From Pseudonocardia autotrophica (GTDB lineage: Bacteria > Actinomycetota > Actinomycetes > Mycobacteriales > Pseudonocardiaceae), in NCBI RefSeq assembly GCF_000717175.1, contig NZ_JNYD01000037.1, positions 1 through 64,000 on the forward strand: 64,000 nucleotides of DNA, given 5' to 3'. The notes under the pieces are model-generated. The model searched no databases. It saw nothing but the letters and a program-made list of their open reading frames with translations, and had not been told where the DNA came from. Of the stretch, positions 49,410 through 57,923 are shown piece by piece. Both the position numbers and the translations under genes were made by a program. The stretch's first letter is position 1, and the number at the start of each line of letters is the position of its first letter.

Positions 49410-49628
49410 GAGTGTGCGCTACGGGCGCACAAGCAGGCGGCGGAGCGCTATCGATGCGCCGCGGACTTGCACGCACGCCTGGCAGACGTCTTCGAGGCCC
49501 GCGGCGATCAGACACTGCCTCAGAGGTACCGCGAGGCCGCCGACGGCTGTCGGAGCGCCGGGTCGCGCGAGCGTCACGCCGTGAGCGATGGTTCTTCTGG
49601 CCCGGGATGCGCAGACCCGGACGTGTGA
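49398..49628 (+). CDS. Possible Ala/His-rich helical protein, 76 aa
   Basis: From GTG 49398 the frame gives VKAHECALRAHKQAAERYRC and ADLHARLADVFEARGDQTLP, a pattern shared with the gene at 50248-50646 (AEAHQRAAVQHEESAEVHEH). No ribosome site is evident, and both ends overlap minus-strand features. It may be a remnant of a larger member of the same family. Confidence 0.35.
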   Translation: MKAHECALRAHKQAAERYRCAADLHARLADVFEARGDQTLPQRYREAADGCRSAGSRERHAVSDGSSGPGCADPDV

Positions 49629-49891
49629 GGGCCCTGGTTCCCGAGAGGCCGACCCGACACGGATGATGACCGTCGCTCACCCACGGGGTGCTGGTCCGAT
49701 CGGACGTGCAGGTCGGGCCAGTGCGGAAGGCCGTGCTCGGACGTCATGCGCGCACGCACCGCCCTGCTCTTCTCACGGGCCCGTGTCGCCGCGAGGCGCA
49801 GCGTCTTGGCCTCGTCGATCAGCAACTGGCCGCGGCGCCAGATGTCCCGCGCCGCCGCGATGACTTCATCGGTCTCGCGCGTCTCTGCCAT
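49574..49891 (-). CDS. Small hypothetical protein, 105 aa
   Basis: The N-terminal half, ETDEVIAAARDIWRRGQLLI followed by DEAKTLRLAATRAREKSRAV, is helical and resembles the protein at 50017-50196 (LIDDARWLRQDAIATQAMAI). The C-terminal half is Gly/Ser/Pro-rich and without motif. AGAGGAC lies before ATG 49891. Function unknown. Confidence 0.5.
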   Translation of the reverse strand: MAETRETDEVIAAARDIWRRGQLLIDEAKTLRLAATRAREKSRAVRARMTSEHGLPHWPDLHVRSDQHPVGERRSSSVSGRPLGNQGPHTSGSAHPGPEEPSLTA

Positions 49892-50016
49892 GTCCTCTGC
49901 TTACCCCCCCGCGACCCCGGCAACCGGCCCGCGGCCCAACGGCCGCAGACCCCCTACCAGGTGCGGGACCGTGCCCACGGGTGCAGTGTGAGGACCTCCG
50001 CGTGGAGAGGAGCAGC

Positions 50017-50196
50017 ATGGACGCCACCGGGTGGAAGAAGCTGATCGACGACGCACGCTGGCTTCGTCAGGACGCGATCGCCACGCAGGCCATGGCCATC
50101 GCGATCCGCTCCGAGGCACAGCGCATCCGCGAGCACAGCCCCGTCCCGGCGGCCATCGCCTCGATCGAGCTCGAACATTCGGCTGCAGCTCCCTGA
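50017..50196 (+). CDS. Small hypothetical protein, 59 aa
   Basis: ATG 50017 has GGAGAGGAG at good spacing. The product MDATGWKKLIDDARWLRQDA is a single long amphipathic helix that may be related to the divergent 105-residue protein. No family is recognised. Confidence 0.5.
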   Translation: MDATGWKKLIDDARWLRQDAIATQAMAIAIRSEAQRIREHSPVPAAIASIELEHSAAAP

Positions 50197-50247
50197 TCGA
50201 GCCGCCCACACCGACGGTCGTGCGGTTCACGCTTCGGCTGCACCCCG

Positions 50248-50646
50248 TCAGGATTCCTCCGCCGCGGTCCGATGTTCCTCGTCGCCCGCTTCACGAGCCA
50301 GCTCAGCCGACCGGCGATGCGTCTGAGCGTTGTCCGTCCGGCCGTACTCGTCGAGCACGTCGGCCACGTGTTCGTGCACCTCGGCGGATTCCTCGTGCTG
50401 CACGGCCGCCCGCTGGTGTGCCTCCGCAGCATGCTCGTGCGCCCGTTCGGCGCGGGCCTGGGCCTCGGCAGCGGCCTCGATCGGCGAGCCGTGGCCTTCT
50501 GTGCGCTGCTGCTCGATCTCGCCCCGCCGATCGCGCAGTTGCTCGATGCGCTCCTCGATCTGCTCCCGGCGGCGACGCGCCGCGGCCACCCGCTCGCCGG
50601 GACCGTTGGCGTGCTCGGCGTTGTCGGTCCGGTCGTCGGACGTCAT
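50248..50646 (-). CDS. Ala/His/Glu-rich coiled-coil protein, 132 aa
   Basis: RRREQIEERIEQLRDRRGEI is a strong coiled coil, followed by repeats of the form A-H-x-x-A-A-E (ERAHEHAAEAHQRAAVQHEE, SAEVHEHVADVLDEYG). Such proteins are frequent in actinobacteria without known function. ATG 50646 is used. It reads leftwards, away from the integrase. Confidence 0.6.
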   Translation of the reverse strand: MTSDDRTDNAEHANGPGERVAAARRRREQIEERIEQLRDRRGEIEQQRTEGHGSPIEAAAEAQARAERAHEHAAEAHQRAAVQHEESAEVHEHVADVLDEYGRTDNAQTHRRSAELAREAGDEEHRTAAEES

Positions 50647-50785
50647 CAGGTCAGGCAACGCCCTGTCATCCGGCTGCGCAACCTGGAGACAGCGGCCCGC
50701 GTGGCGTGGCGATGTCGAGAACGACGTCGATTGTGGGTGCGTGATCTTGCTGGCAGGCGTGATCAGGCCTGTGAGCTGGGGAGAA

Positions 50786-50824
50786 GCTCCTCCGACTGGA
50801 CTCGAACCAGTAACCCTGCGATTT
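50786..50824 (-). other. 3' half of tRNA-Asn: chromosomal end of an integrated element (att site)
   Basis: On the minus strand the sequence AATCGCAGGGTT, then T-stem ACTGG, loop TTCGAGT, CCAGT and acceptor strand CGGAGGA-GC is the 3' half of a bacterial tRNA-Asn, from the anticodon loop to the discriminator base. The 5' half is absent. Such half-tRNA copies mark the border left by tyrosine integrases. The integrase gene starts 127 bases away. TCGACCAC is repeated at 50828 and 50888 and could be an arm-type site. The rest of the 304-base gap shows no gene. Confidence 0.82.
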
Positions 50825-50950
50825 ACTTCGACCACTTCTCGACGCTTGTGAAGACTGCTCACTACCAGCCATGAGCTGGGCGAACTGTCGACCACGTCAA
50901 TCAGCGTTGCGCTTGAATTGCCAGGGTTTCCTGTGACTAAGATGTGACTC

Positions 50951-52084
50951 ATGGGCCGCCCCGCCATGCCGCTGGGTACGTACTCCTCGATACGCACTTA
51001 CGATCGAGGGGGCGTGTGGTGGGCCCGAACGCTGTTCAGAGACTGGGACGGCGTGACAAGGCAGGTGCAGAGGAACGGGCCGACGGAGAACGCCGCGAAA
51101 CGCGCACTCACCGAGGCCTTGCGCGACCGCGTCCGCATCGACGGAGGCGCGGAGATCACTCCGGACTCTCGGGTCGACGCCCTCGCCGAGGCCTGGTGGT
51201 CGGAGATCAACGACGGCGCCAAGTCGCCGGGCACGCTCCGGGCGTACCGCGACCGCCTCGATCGCCAGGTGAAGCCCTCCCTCGGCAGCCTCCGCGTCCG
51301 TGAGCTCAGCACAGGCGTTGTCGACCGTCACCTCAAGGCCGTGCGCGAGCGGCACGGCGTCGCGGTGACGAAGCTCGTGCGGACGGTCCTCTCGGGGATG
51401 TGCACCCTAGCCTTGAGGCACGACGCACTCGAGCGAAACCCCGTCCGAGACGCCCCACGGATCTCCGGCACCCCGAAGAAGGACCCGGTCGCTCTCACCG
51501 CTGCGCAGGCACGGCAGCTCCGCGCCCTGCTCACCTACGACGAGGTGGCGGTACGACGCGACATCCCGGACCTCGTATCGGCGATGTTTGCCACGGGCCT
51601 GAGGATCGGCGAGATCTGCGCGCTGGACTGGGATGACGTTGATCTCGAGTCCGGCACCGTTCGGACGGGCGGGATGGTCGTTCGCGAACGAGGCAAGGGG
51701 CTGCGAGTCCGTCGTGACCCGTCATCGAAGGTAAAGGGCCGCCGACTCCGGTTGCCCACGTGGGCAGTTGAGATGCTGCGGCGGCGCAGACCCCATGACA
51801 CGACCTCCGAGCCGCTGGTGTTCCCAGCCGCCAAAGGCGGGCTGCGCGACCCGTCCAATACCCAGGCCGACCTCAAAGAGGCGTTGATCGCGAGCGGCTA
51901 CGAGTGGGTCACGAGCCATGTCTTCCGCAAGACGGTGGCGTCGATGATGGACGGAGCCGGTCTTTCGAGTCGCGCCGCGGCGGACCAGCTCGGCCATGCC
52001 AAGCCGTCGATGACCAGCGACCGGTACTACGGCCGGGCGATCCTTGACACGGGTGCGGCCGATGTCTTGGAGGACCTCGGATAG
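50951..52084 (+). CDS. int: Tyrosine recombinase / phage-type integrase
   Basis: 377 residues. The N-terminal arm-binding part is followed by a SAM-like core-binding domain (LAEAWWSEINDGAKSPGTLR) and the catalytic domain from about 175. The catalytic residues are visible: Arg in FATGLRIGEICALDW, Lys-containing SSKVKGRRLRL, His-x-x-Arg in SHVFRKTVASM, His in QLGHAKPSMT and the nucleophile Tyr in SDRYYGRA. It recombines attP with a tRNA gene; the tRNA-Asn half at 50786 is its obvious target. Codon use is less GC-extreme than in the neighbours. Confidence 0.95.
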   Translation: MGRPAMPLGTYSSIRTYDRGGVWWARTLFRDWDGVTRQVQRNGPTENAAKRALTEALRDRVRIDGGAEITPDSRVDALAEAWWSEINDGAKSPGTLRAYRDRLDRQVKPSLGSLRVRELSTGVVDRHLKAVRERHGVAVTKLVRTVLSGMCTLALRHDALERNPVRDAPRISGTPKKDPVALTAAQARQLRALLTYDEVAVRRDIPDLVSAMFATGLRIGEICALDWDDVDLESGTVRTGGMVVRERGKGLRVRRDPSSKVKGRRLRLPTWAVEMLRRRRPHDTTSEPLVFPAAKGGLRDPSNTQADLKEALIASGYEWVTSHVFRKTVASMMDGAGLSSRAAADQLGHAKPSMTSDRYYGRAILDTGAADVLEDLG

Positions 52085-52260
52085 CCAGGCTGGACTCGAC
52101 AACGCGTCGCCGCGGACCCTCGAATGGGGAGGTCAGGACGAGCAAGGCGCGGCTGCAGGCCCGGGGGCTCTCGGACCACGTCGAGCCCGTCCGCCTGCAG
52201 GAGCCGGCCGCCGGGCGTGGGTCGGGCATGCCAGATCCGCCTGCGGCATGATCATGACTC

Positions 52261-52551
52261 ATGGCGGACGAAGAGCTCACCACCGATCAGCAGATCCGTG
52301 CAGCGATGTACGAGGTCGTTCGTGCGCAGATCACCGCAGACGGCGACCGTGACGCCAAGAAGTTGGCAGCGCGCCCAATCCTTGAACAATTCGAGCGAGA
52401 GCACGGCGCGGCAGGCCTGCTACGGCTGACCGAGCGACTGTTTGTCCAGACGATGGAGCTGCACGCTCGGGCAGCAGCAGCGGGAGTGCCCTGGCCTCCT
52501 CGCCGCGAGGGCGGCGCCGCGGCAACCCGGCACGACGGCGGCGTTGACTGA
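52261..52551 (+). CDS. Hypothetical protein of the integrated element, 96 aa
   Basis: MADEELTTDQQIRAAMYEVV, RDAKKLAARPILEQFEREHG and LTERLFVQTMELHARAAAAG predict a helical soluble protein. No family is recognised. It follows the integrase by 176 bases in the same direction. ATG 52261 has no strong ribosome site. Confidence 0.5.
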   Translation: MADEELTTDQQIRAAMYEVVRAQITADGDRDAKKLAARPILEQFEREHGAAGLLRLTERLFVQTMELHARAAAAGVPWPPRREGGAAATRHDGGVD

Positions 52552-52703
52552 GGTCGAGAGGACACCGTACTCAGCGCCAAAAGGCCCGCCCGACGAGGCG
52601 CTCGTACCCCGCTCGCAGACGCTCGCCAGCTGAGCGCGTCCGCTTCCGCATGCGAAGAGCCGTGTCGTCCTGGCGCCACACGTCAAGTCCCTTGAACGTC
52701 CGG

Positions 52704-52935
52704 ACGTCTACGCCTGGGCTCTGCGGGTCACCACCCTCCCGGTCGAGGACCTCGAACAGCTTGGCGGTCTCCGCCAGATCGGCCTCCGTCGCGGGCGACG
52801 TTCAAATCGACCCGGATGTCGACTGCGATGATGTCGGCGCCCTCTTGCACCAGCCGCAGCACGTGGACGTGTTCCGGGCCGCGGGCCCGCGCCGGTGATG
52901 AAAGCGATCTTGCCGTCGACTCGTCCCAAGGGGCA
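52704..52935 (-). pseudogene. Remnant of a mycofactocin-type short-chain dehydrogenase
   Basis: Pieces of one SDR lie in order but in different frames: GRVDGKIAFITGAG, then LVQEGADIIAVDIRVDLN, then TEADLAETAKLFEVLDR, then VVTRRAQA. These are the consecutive N-terminal segments of the SDR group that often carries NAD and works with mycofactocin. The C-terminal half is gone. At least three frame changes show old decay. The rest of the 52552-53283 gap has no recognisable gene. Confidence 0.7.
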
Positions 52936-53283
52936 TCTCTTCGATGTCTGTCCAGAATGAAGAGTTGTCCGAGCCGGTCCGCGACCGCCGCTCGGGTTCG
53001 GGTCGGCGGAACTCGAAACCGCAGTTGTCCGCGGCAGCGACATCGACACATCCGCGACGACGCGCGGGTGCCGACCGGCGCAGATTCCGTCGACCACGGA
53101 CCGGGTGGTGGCTTCTCGTTCGTCTCCCATGGAGCCACCTCGTCATCGAGGAGCAAAGTCCTTGGCATCGTCGCCCGTGGTCTTCGTAACAGTTTGGTCT
53201 TGGACCTCCGTGATACCGACTGCGCGGATCGCGTGGTCGCCGACGCGGCGGCGCCAACGGATCGTTGACGCCGCCGGGCGCGG

Positions 53284-54300
53284 CTACCCCCGCTGCGAGA
53301 GGTCGAGGGCCACGTCGGTGATCATGTCCTCCTGGCCGCCGACCATCCTGCGGCGGCCGACCTCCACCAGGATCGCCCGCGTGTCCAGGCCGTACTGAGC
53401 TGCGGCACGCTCGGCGTGGCGCAGGAAGCTGGAGTACACCCCCGCGTAGCCAAGTGTCAGGGTCTCCCGGTCGACGCGGACCGGCCGGTCCTGCAACGGG
53501 CGCACGATGTCGTCCGCAGCGTCCTGCAGGGCGAACAGGTCGCAGCCGTGCTTCCAGCCGTAGATGTCCGCCACCGCCACGAACGCCTCGATGGGGCAGT
53601 TGCCCGCGCCGGCTCCGTGCCCGGCCAGGGAGGCGTCGACGCGGGTGACGCCCTCCTCGACCGCGATCACGGAGTTGGCGACCGACAGCGAGAGGTTCTC
53701 GTGCGCGTGGATGCCGATCTGCGTCGCCGGGCTCAGCACATCCCGGTACGCGCGGACCCGGTCCCGGACGTCCCGCATGGTGAGCCTGCCGCCCGAGTCG
53801 GTGACGTACACGCAGTGCGCCCCCGCCTTCTCCATGACCTGCGCCTGCGCCGCAAGATCCGCGGCCGGCGCCACGTGCGACATCATCAGGAAGCCCGAGA
53901 CGTCCATACCGAGCTCGCGGGCCTTCTCGATGTGCTGCACGGCGATGTCGGCCTCGGTGGCGTGCGTCGCAACTCGCACCGACGCGACGCCGAAGTCGTA
54001 GGCCTTGGCCAACTCGGCGATCGTGCCGATGCCGGGCAGCAGCAGGGTGGTGAGCCGGGCGTGCTCGACCACCTCGGCCGCCGCGGAGATCCACTCCCAG
54101 TCGGTGTTGCTGCCGGGGCCGTAGGTCAGGCTCGCCCCGGCGAGGCCGTCGCCGTGCGCGACCTCGATCGCGTCGACCCCCGCCCGGTCCACGGCGGCCG
54201 CGATCGCCTTGACGTCCGCCGGCGACATCCGGTGCCGGACGGCGTGCATGCCGTCTCGCAGCGTGACGTCCTGAACGTATAGCACGGGCTGTTCGCTCAC
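53284..54300 (-). CDS. dmpG: 4-hydroxy-2-oxovalerate aldolase
   Basis: 338 residues. The TIM-barrel start [20 protein letters not shown] holds the catalytic and metal Asp/His, and [20 protein letters not shown] supplies the two metal His; the C-terminal communication domain begins near residue 290 ([20 protein letters not shown]). It cleaves 4-hydroxy-2-oxovalerate to pyruvate and acetaldehyde and works as a complex with the dehydrogenase encoded upstream (BphI/BphJ, DmpG/DmpF type). The GTG overlaps the dehydrogenase stop. Confidence 0.94.
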   Translation of the reverse strand: MSEQPVLYVQDVTLRDGMHAVRHRMSPADVKAIAAAVDRAGVDAIEVAHGDGLAGASLTYGPGSNTDWEWISAAAEVVEHARLTTLLLPGIGTIAELAKAYDFGVASVRVATHATEADIAVQHIEKARELGMDVSGFLMMSHVAPAADLAAQAQVMEKAGAHCVYVTDSGGRLTMRDVRDRVRAYRDVLSPATQIGIHAHENLSLSVANSVIAVEEGVTRVDASLAGHGAGAGNCPIEAFVAVADIYGWKHGCDLFALQDAADDIVRPLQDRPVRVDRETLTLGYAGVYSSFLRHAERAAAQYGLDTRAILVEVGRRRMVGGQEDMITDVALDLSQRG

Positions 54301-55235
54301 GAAGCCACCTTTACGCGCGACCGCGCGACCAACTGCTCCGCGGTGCGCAGCGCCGCCGAGGTCATGATGTCTAGGTTCCCGGCGTAGGACGGCAGATAGT
54401 GCGCCGCCCCCTCGACCTCGAGGAACACCGACACCCGCCACCGTGGCCGGGGGCCCTCCCCGATCAGGGTGCCCAGGGGCTCGTCGTCGGGAACCGGGTC
54501 GACCTGCACCTCCTGCTTGAGCCGGTAGCCGGGCACGTACCGCGACACCTCCTCGTGCATCGCCGCGACGCTCGCGCGGATCTCGTCGGGATCCCCGCCG
54601 GCGGCGAGGCACAGCACCGTGTCCCGCATGATCATCGGCGGCTCCGCGGGGTTCAGCACGATGATCGCCTTGCCCCGCCGCGCGCCGCCCACGACCTCGA
54701 TCGCTCGGCTCGTGGTCTCGGTGAACTCGTCGATGTTGGCCCGGGTGCCGGGCCCCGCGGACCTCGACGCGATGGAGGCGACGATCTCCGCATACGGCAC
54801 GTCGGTCACCCGCGAGACGGCGGCGACCATCGGGATCGTCGCCTGCCCGCCGCAGGTCACCATGTTGACGTTGCGCGCGTCGCGGTGCTGCTCGAGGTTC
54901 ACCGCGGGCACCACGAACGGACCGATCGCGGCCGGCGTGAGGTCCACCAGGATCCGACCGTGCGGCTCCAGCAGCGCGGCGTTCGCAACGTGTGCCCGGG
55001 CGGACGTCGCGTCGAAGACGATGCCGATCTCGGAGAAGACCGGCAGCTCCAGCAGACCCGCCACGCCGTCGGCCGTGGTGGCGAAACCCATCCGACGGGC
55101 TCGGGCGAGGCCCTCGGACTCGGGGTCGATGCCGACCATCGCCCCCATCTCCAACGCCCCGGACAGCCGGACCACCTTCATCATCAGGTCCGACCCGATG
55201 TTGCCGGACCCAACGATCGCGACCTTCGTCCTCAT
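54297..55235 (-). CDS. dmpF: Acetaldehyde dehydrogenase (acetylating)
   Basis: 312 residues. [20 protein letters not shown] is the NAD site, and [20 protein letters not shown] holds the catalytic Cys near residue 130. [20 protein letters not shown] is conserved in the family. It takes acetaldehyde from the aldolase by channelling and makes acetyl-CoA. It is coupled by ATGA/GTGA overlaps to hydratase and aldolase, the usual lower meta-cleavage order. Confidence 0.95.
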   Translation of the reverse strand: MRTKVAIVGSGNIGSDLMMKVVRLSGALEMGAMVGIDPESEGLARARRMGFATTADGVAGLLELPVFSEIGIVFDATSARAHVANAALLEPHGRILVDLTPAAIGPFVVPAVNLEQHRDARNVNMVTCGGQATIPMVAAVSRVTDVPYAEIVASIASRSAGPGTRANIDEFTETTSRAIEVVGGARRGKAIIVLNPAEPPMIMRDTVLCLAAGGDPDEIRASVAAMHEEVSRYVPGYRLKQEVQVDPVPDDEPLGTLIGEGPRPRWRVSVFLEVEGAAHYLPSYAGNLDIMTSAALRTAEQLVARSRVKVAS

Positions 55236-56083
55236 CGCGGGAGCCCGACCGTCCGCACGACCGCCGGACCGGCGGCGGGGTCGACGACAGGCTTGACGGC
55301 GACCGACACGCTGCCGAGCGAGGAGAGCGTCGCGGTGTAGGACCCGCCCGCGCTGATCGAGACCATCGGCCCGAGCGCGCCCGAGAGAATCACCTCTCCG
55401 GCCCGCAGCGGCACGCCGAGCCCCCGGCAGGTCCGCGCGAGCCAGAGCACGGCCAGGACCGGGTCGCCGAGGCAGTCTGCGCCGGTGCCCCGGCTGAGCA
55501 GCTCACCGGCCCCGTCGCGCATCTCCATGCGTACCCCGGGCAGGTCGACCTCCGACAGCGGCGTGGGCCGCCCGCCGAGCACATACATCGCCCCCGACGC
55601 GTTGTCGGCCACGGTGTCGACGAACGTGATGTCCCAGCCGGCGATCCGCGAGTCGACGATCTCCAGCGCAGGGACCACGTGCCTCGTCGCCCGCCGGACC
55701 GTCTCCTCGTCGAGGTCGTCGTCGGCGAGGTCCGCCCCCAAAACGAACGCGATCTCCGCCTCGACCTTCGGCTGGAGCAGTCGGTCCGCCGGGGCCACCC
55801 CGCCGTCGGGGACCTCGGCGTCCGCGAACAGCACGCCGAAGTCCGGCTGGTCCACGCCGAGCTGGGTCTGCACGGCAACCGACGTCAGCCCGATCTTGCG
55901 GCCGACCACGCGCCGTCCCGCCTCCTCGGCGGCCCGGGTGAGAAGGGTCTGCACGGCGTAGCCGGTCGCGGCAGTGCTGTCCGGCAGCAGGCCCCGAACC
56001 GGGTCACAAGGGATCAGGGTGCGGGCCGCGTCCAGCAATCTCGTGGCGGCCGCCTCGACGCCGTGGTCCTGGCTCTGGCTCAT
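55232..56083 (-). CDS. 2-keto-4-pentenoate hydratase
   Basis: 283 residues of the fumarylacetoacetate hydrolase/hydratase fold. [52 protein letters not shown] (metal Glu pair) and [20 protein letters not shown] are typical of MhpD/BphH. It hydrates 2-hydroxypenta-2,4-dienoate to 4-hydroxy-2-oxovalerate. ATG 56083 has GGGAGG upstream. It is the first gene of the three-gene lower-pathway operon. Confidence 0.93.
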   Translation of the reverse strand: MSQSQDHGVEAAATRLLDAARTLIPCDPVRGLLPDSTAATGYAVQTLLTRAAEEAGRRVVGRKIGLTSVAVQTQLGVDQPDFGVLFADAEVPDGGVAPADRLLQPKVEAEIAFVLGADLADDDLDEETVRRATRHVVPALEIVDSRIAGWDITFVDTVADNASGAMYVLGGRPTPLSEVDLPGVRMEMRDGAGELLSRGTGADCLGDPVLAVLWLARTCRGLGVPLRAGEVILSGALGPMVSISAGGSYTATLSSLGSVSVAVKPVVDPAAGPAVVRTVGLPR

Positions 56084-56205
56084 GCATCCTCCCGGCTCCC
56101 CGGCGAGTGGGTTCGGGCCCGCCGGTCGGCCGAGTCTCATCATCCGAGGCCGACCCGGCCCAGTCCCCGTTCCGGTGGACGGGACGAGTGGGCGACTAAC
56201 CATGG

Positions 56206-57018
56206 TCAGGTCAGCACGCCCCCGGTGCGCGCGGCGTGCACCGCGGCCGTCCGGTTGGACACCCCGAGCTTTCGCATGGCCGACCGCAAGTAGGCCTTCA
56301 CGGTCAGCGGGCTCAACCCGAGGTCGTCCGCGACCTGCTGGTTGCTACGGCCCACTGCGACCCGGCGGAGCACGTCGACCTCGCGGGGCGCGAGGACCGC
56401 CGTGCCGGGGTCCGCGGGTGCGGGGGGTTCCTCGACCAGGCATCGGTGTATGCCCTCCAGACGGCCGCGGAGCACCGGGTCCCGGACCTCCGCGGCAGCG
56501 CGGGCGAGCTCGCGCAACGCCTCGGCCGGGGTCCAGGGCCGCCGATGGTGGGTCGCGGGTGCGGCCCCGAGGACGAGGGCCAGCTCGTTGCTGACCCGGC
56601 GGGCCCCGTCGAGCGCCCGGTCCCCGAGCGGACACCCGTCGCGCGCCGCGCCGTAGAGGACTGCGCGGATGCGCCCATCCACGACCACAGGGTGGGCGAA
56701 GGTGGAGGTCAACCGCTCGCGCACGACGCGTTCGGCGAACTCGTGGGTAATGGTGCCGTCGGTGATGTAGTCGTCGACCGAGCAGGGCGCTCTGGCGGCG
56801 AGGACCGCGCCGCCCAGCCCGCGACCGGGACGGACCCGCGCCCCGTTGAGGGCGTCGTCGAGCGAGCCCAGGGTGCGGTCGAGCACGAGCAGCTCGCCGC
56901 CGGAACCGTGGCGCACGATCCCGCCCGCCACCAGGGGCACGCCGGTCTCGGCACGCAGCCGGTTTAGTGCCCCGTCCAACACGACGAGATCCCCCCGTGA
57001 GGGGTCAGAGTCCCGCAT
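56206..57018 (-). CDS. GAF-LuxR transcriptional regulator
   Basis: 270 residues. A GAF-like sensor region covers about 20-160 (VPLVAGGIVRHGSGGELLVL, PCSVDDYITDGTITHEFAER). The C-terminal LuxR helix-turn-helix is VLAPREVDVLRRVAVGRSNQ then QVADDLGLSPLTVKAYLRSA. It is related to regulators next to aromatic degradation genes. GGGAGGTG precedes ATG 57018. It is followed by the hydratase operon and may control it. Confidence 0.88.
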   Translation of the reverse strand: MRDSDPSRGDLVVLDGALNRLRAETGVPLVAGGIVRHGSGGELLVLDRTLGSLDDALNGARVRPGRGLGGAVLAARAPCSVDDYITDGTITHEFAERVVRERLTSTFAHPVVVDGRIRAVLYGAARDGCPLGDRALDGARRVSNELALVLGAAPATHHRRPWTPAEALRELARAAAEVRDPVLRGRLEGIHRCLVEEPPAPADPGTAVLAPREVDVLRRVAVGRSNQQVADDLGLSPLTVKAYLRSAMRKLGVSNRTAAVHAARTGGVLT

Positions 57019-57143
57019 CGTCTCGCACCTCCCGTGGGCCGGTCGGCACGGCCCGCGCCGGGACTCGCCGGACGACGCCCAGGCGCCGACGCCCGTATCA
57101 GGGCTCCAGTCTCGCGGACGACGACGTTCGACGGCCAGGCCCG

Positions 57144-57165
57144 GCGCCTCCTTTCGACGGTAGTT
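57144..57165 (-). repeat. Copy A of a 22-bp leader element, AACTAC...CGAAAGGAGG
   Basis: On the minus strand AACTACCGTCGAAAGGAGGC plus GC starts just behind the stop of the frameshifted SDR. It matches the element at 59226-59205 in 18 of 22 positions and contains a full ribosome site, AAAGGAGG, but no start codon follows at useful distance. Confidence 0.55.
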
Positions 57166-57166
57166 C

Positions 57167-57923
57167 TCAGCCCATGTAGGCACCGCCGTCCACCACGAGG
57201 GTCTGCCCGGTGACGAAGCCGTCACCGCCCGCGGCCAGGAAGACGACCGGCCGGATGAGGTCCGCGGGGATTTCGTCGCGGGCGAGGGGGCGCTTGGCCG
57301 CCGCGTAGGGCCGCAGGGCGGCGTGCTCGTCGTTGGCGAGCATCCCGTCGCTGGCGACCAACCCCGGCGCGACGGCATTGACGCGGATCCCGTCTGCCCC
57401 CAGCTCGCGCGCCGCAGCCCTGGTCAACGCGATCACAGCCCCCTTCGAGGCGACGTAGTGCGCCAGGTCGGCCAGCCCGCCAGCGACGGACGTCGAGGCG
57501 ATGGTGACGATGCTGCCGCTGCCCGCGCGGCGCATGCCCGGCACCACGGCCCGAAGGCAGGCGAACACACCGCGGACGTTAACGGCCTGGACCCGGTCCC
57601 ACTCCTCGTCGGTGATCTCGGTGATCGGCGTGTGCGCCAGCCCGGTGAACAGCCCGGCGTTGGCGACCAGGACGTTCACCTCCCCCAGCTCCGCCGCCGA
57701 CTCGGCGACGAACCGCTCGACCGCGGCGCCGTCGGTGACGTCCACGATCCCGCCCCGGGCCTTCACCCTGCCGCGAGCAGCCGGTCGACGGTGTCGGTCG
57801 GGTCGACCACATCGCAGACGGCGATCGCGGCGCCCGCCGCGCCGAGCCCGTCGCACAGCGCGGCGCCGATGCCCTCGGCGCCCCCGGTCACCAGCGCGAC
57901 CGGCCCGTCAGCTCGCCGCTCAC
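57167..57923 (-). pseudogene. Short-chain dehydrogenase with two single-base frameshifts
   Basis: The GTG at 57923 overlaps the P450 stop and begins SGELTG; then one base is missing near 57905 (TGRVALVTGG is split). The next frame gives LVTGGAEGIGAALCDGLGAA and VVDPTDTVDRLLAAG until TGA, where a second base is missing near 57767. The third frame runs intact from VKARGGIVDVTDG through LVANAGLFTGL, YVASKGAVIALTRA and GQTLVVDGGAYMG. Restoring two bases gives exactly 252 residues. It may be a young pseudogene or two sequencing errors in GC runs. Confidence 0.8.

Noticed and set aside
50786..50824. Intact tRNA gene
   Set aside because: Only the part from the anticodon loop to the 3' end is present; no D-arm or 5' acceptor strand (TCCTCCG) lies on the expected side.
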